6,955 nt of DNA from PCC-6802 sp031388585 (GTDB lineage: Bacteria > Cyanobacteriota > Cyanobacteriia > Pseudanabaenales > Pseudanabaenaceae), in contig JANMRU010000222.1 of assembly GCA_031388585.1 (NCBI GenBank), forward strand, positions 1-6,955. Direction: 5' to 3'. Below the pieces are notes generated by a model, which worked only from the letters and a program-made list of their open reading frames with translations, searched no databases and was not told the DNA's origin. Below, piece after piece: positions 6,259-6,955 of this stretch (positions are counted from its first letter, which is position 1; each line of letters opens with the position of its first letter). The position numbers and the translations under genes were made by a program.

Positions 6259-6682
6259 TTCCTCCCTCTTTTGCCTTTTTTACCAATGTCACGAAAATAG
6301 CTATCAGTTCTTCGGATTCTTGAATAAGGTTCGTTAAATTTGGTGCTTTGATAATCCCTGCCTCGGATAAAAGCTCTAGCCAGTATATGCTTTCCTCTAA
6401 CTCTTGCAGCCCAACTTCTATTTTACTAATGTATTCGGCGTTCGATCTGGCGCGGCTTGCTTCTCGGTAGTGTGCCCCAACAGATGTTCCGCTCCTAAGT
6501 ACCTGCTTTCCTAAGACTTGTGCTTCTGTGGTTTTCGGCAAGGAAGTGTATAGTTTCACAATCCTCAGTGCGAAATTTTTAGTGCGATCGCGTAGGTCAA
6601 ACACAGAGGGAAGAGGGAAGAGGGGAAAATGAAGGCGGAAGGCGGAAGAGGGAAGGCGGAAGGCGGATTTTTGAGCAGCCAT
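6221..6682 (-). CDS. Four-helix-bundle protein (TIGR02436 / S23-like family)
   Basis: The core FDLRDRTKNFALRIVKLYTS, then EAQVLGKQVLRSGTSVGAHY, REASRARSNAEYISKIEVGL, and a final helix through LIAIFVTLVKKAKEG are hallmarks of the four-helix-bundle family first known from 23S rRNA intervening sequences. The family forms small oligomeric bundles; its cellular role is mostly unknown, and relatives (bAvd) act with retroelement reverse transcriptases. No reverse transcriptase or rRNA is present here. The start is uncertain: ATG at 6682 is used; a TTG at 6742 would add 20 Lys-rich residues, and a GTG at 6604 sits just before the conserved core. Residues before the core and the last dozen are translated from the flanking repeats, so the native start was probably overwritten. 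Stop TGA is at 6221-6223. No link to CRISPR immunity is known for the family; adjacency to the array is probably incidental. Confidence 0.78.
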   Translation of the reverse strand: MAAQKSAFRLPSSAFRLHFPLFPLPSVFDLRDRTKNFALRIVKLYTSLPKTTEAQVLGKQVLRSGTSVGAHYREASRARSNAEYISKIEVGLQELEESIYWLELLSEAGIIKAPNLTNLIQESEELIAIFVTLVKKAKEGGMKNEERRMKRED

Positions 6683-6741
6683 AGCTACTATAGCAATTTT
6701 TTTCTTCTTCTCTTTCTTCACTCTTCGATCTTCATTCTTCA
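6606..6741. repeat. Right copy of compound simple repeat flanking the four-helix-bundle gene
   Basis: GAGGGAA units (6606-6625) run into block A (6631-6666; GGCGGAA heptamers), then a 48-bp spacer, then block B (6715-6741; TCTTCACTC-type tract). Start-to-start distance to the left copy is about 500 bp for block A and 483 bp for block B. On the minus strand block B encodes LKNEDRRVKK if the TTG at 6742 is used. The first CRISPR repeat begins 14 bp after block B. Confidence 0.8.
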
Positions 6742-6754
6742 ATCTTTCTCTCCC

Positions 6755-6955
6755 GTTTCAGTCCCCTTGCGGGGTTTTGGTAGTGCAACGGGCTGACTCA
6801 TCTAGCTTTGGCGGACAAGATTTACGTAGTTTCAGTCCCCTTGCGGGGTTTTGGTAGTGCAACAAATTGCTTCTCGTCAGTTAGTCCGAACAGCATCATA
6901 CGAGGTTTCAGTCCCCTTGCGGGGTTTTGGTAGTGCAACCCACTGTTCATCGGGT
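6755..6955 (-). CRISPR. CRISPR array, leader-distal end: three identical 35-nt repeats, runs off the right edge
   Basis: Three identical 35-nt repeats start with GTTTCAGTCCCC and end with GTAGTGCAAC on the plus strand (6755-6789, 6829-6863, 6905-6939). Spacers are 39 nt (6790-6828), 41 nt (6864-6904) and at least 16 nt (6940-6955, cut by the window). A CCCC-TTGC-GGGG stem lies in the repeat. The complement of the repeat ends in GGGGACTGAAAC, so processing would give the 8-nt 5' handle ACTGAAAC common to type III and I-D crRNAs. I therefore infer minus-strand transcription, with the leader beyond the right edge and the repeat at 6755 as the oldest end. The long spacers fit type III. The array points the same way as the cas operon about 1.4 kb away and probably supplies it. 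The last repeat shows no decay. Confidence 0.95.

Noticed and set aside
6020..6337. Plus-strand open frames of 105 and 79 residues through the repeat tracts
   Set aside because: Beyond the twelve codons from 6086 the products are low-complexity translations of the simple repeats, antisense to the end of the four-helix-bundle gene.
6221..6742. A 23S rRNA intervening sequence or a diversity-generating retroelement around the four-helix-bundle gene
   Set aside because: No rRNA sequence flanks the gene, and no reverse transcriptase or template/variable repeat pair is present in the window.

Overview
The window reads as cyanobacterial accessory DNA: the octamer GCGATCGC (HIP1, over-represented in many cyanobacterial genomes) occurs 13 times between 1142 and 6591. 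The CRISPR, Csx10 and four-helix-bundle families found here are also common in cyanobacteria. Positions 1-240 differ: they are about 62% G+C by direct count, against roughly 40-48% in the blocks that follow, and hold the 3' end of an unrelated, unrecognised gene on the plus strand.

Positions 248-5385 are a tight four-gene minus-strand operon whose genes overlap by 4, 8 and 4 bp. In transcription order they are: a Card1/Can2-like CARF-nuclease; an HD-less Cas10 with an intact GGDD cyclase motif; a single Csm3-like Cas7; and a Csx10-family (Cas5-group) RAMP protein. HD-less Cas10 plus Csx10 points to a type III-D-like CRISPR system. In the expected scheme, the Cas7/Csx10/Cas10 complex binds target RNA through crRNA, Cas10 makes cyclic oligoadenylate, and the CARF protein responds. 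The gene set is very small: one Cas7, no separate Cas11, no csx19, no cas6, no cas1/cas2. The operon ends just where the GC-rich foreign-looking DNA begins, so downstream genes may be missing. The CARF-nuclease has Ser-Cys-Thr where the PD-(D/E)XK family normally has Glu-x-Lys.

Positions 5386-5556 are the operon's upstream region, with weak promoter-like and dyad elements. Positions 5557-6052 (minus) are the remains of a second effector, a TIGR02710-like CARF-HEPN ribonuclease. It has lost its CARF part and carries an internal frameshifting deletion, but still encodes the HEPN RX6H motif. Around 6086-6121 (plus) there may be the first codons of an antitoxin-like gene that runs into simple repeats.

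Positions 6132-6741 hold a four-helix-bundle (TIGR02436, S23-like) gene between two copies of a compound simple repeat in the same orientation. From 6755 to the right edge lie three identical 35-nt CRISPR repeats with two complete spacers (39 and 41 nt) and one partial spacer. The complement of the repeat ends in ACTGAAAC, a typical 5' crRNA handle, so the array is probably transcribed on the minus strand, like the cas operon, with its leader beyond the right edge.
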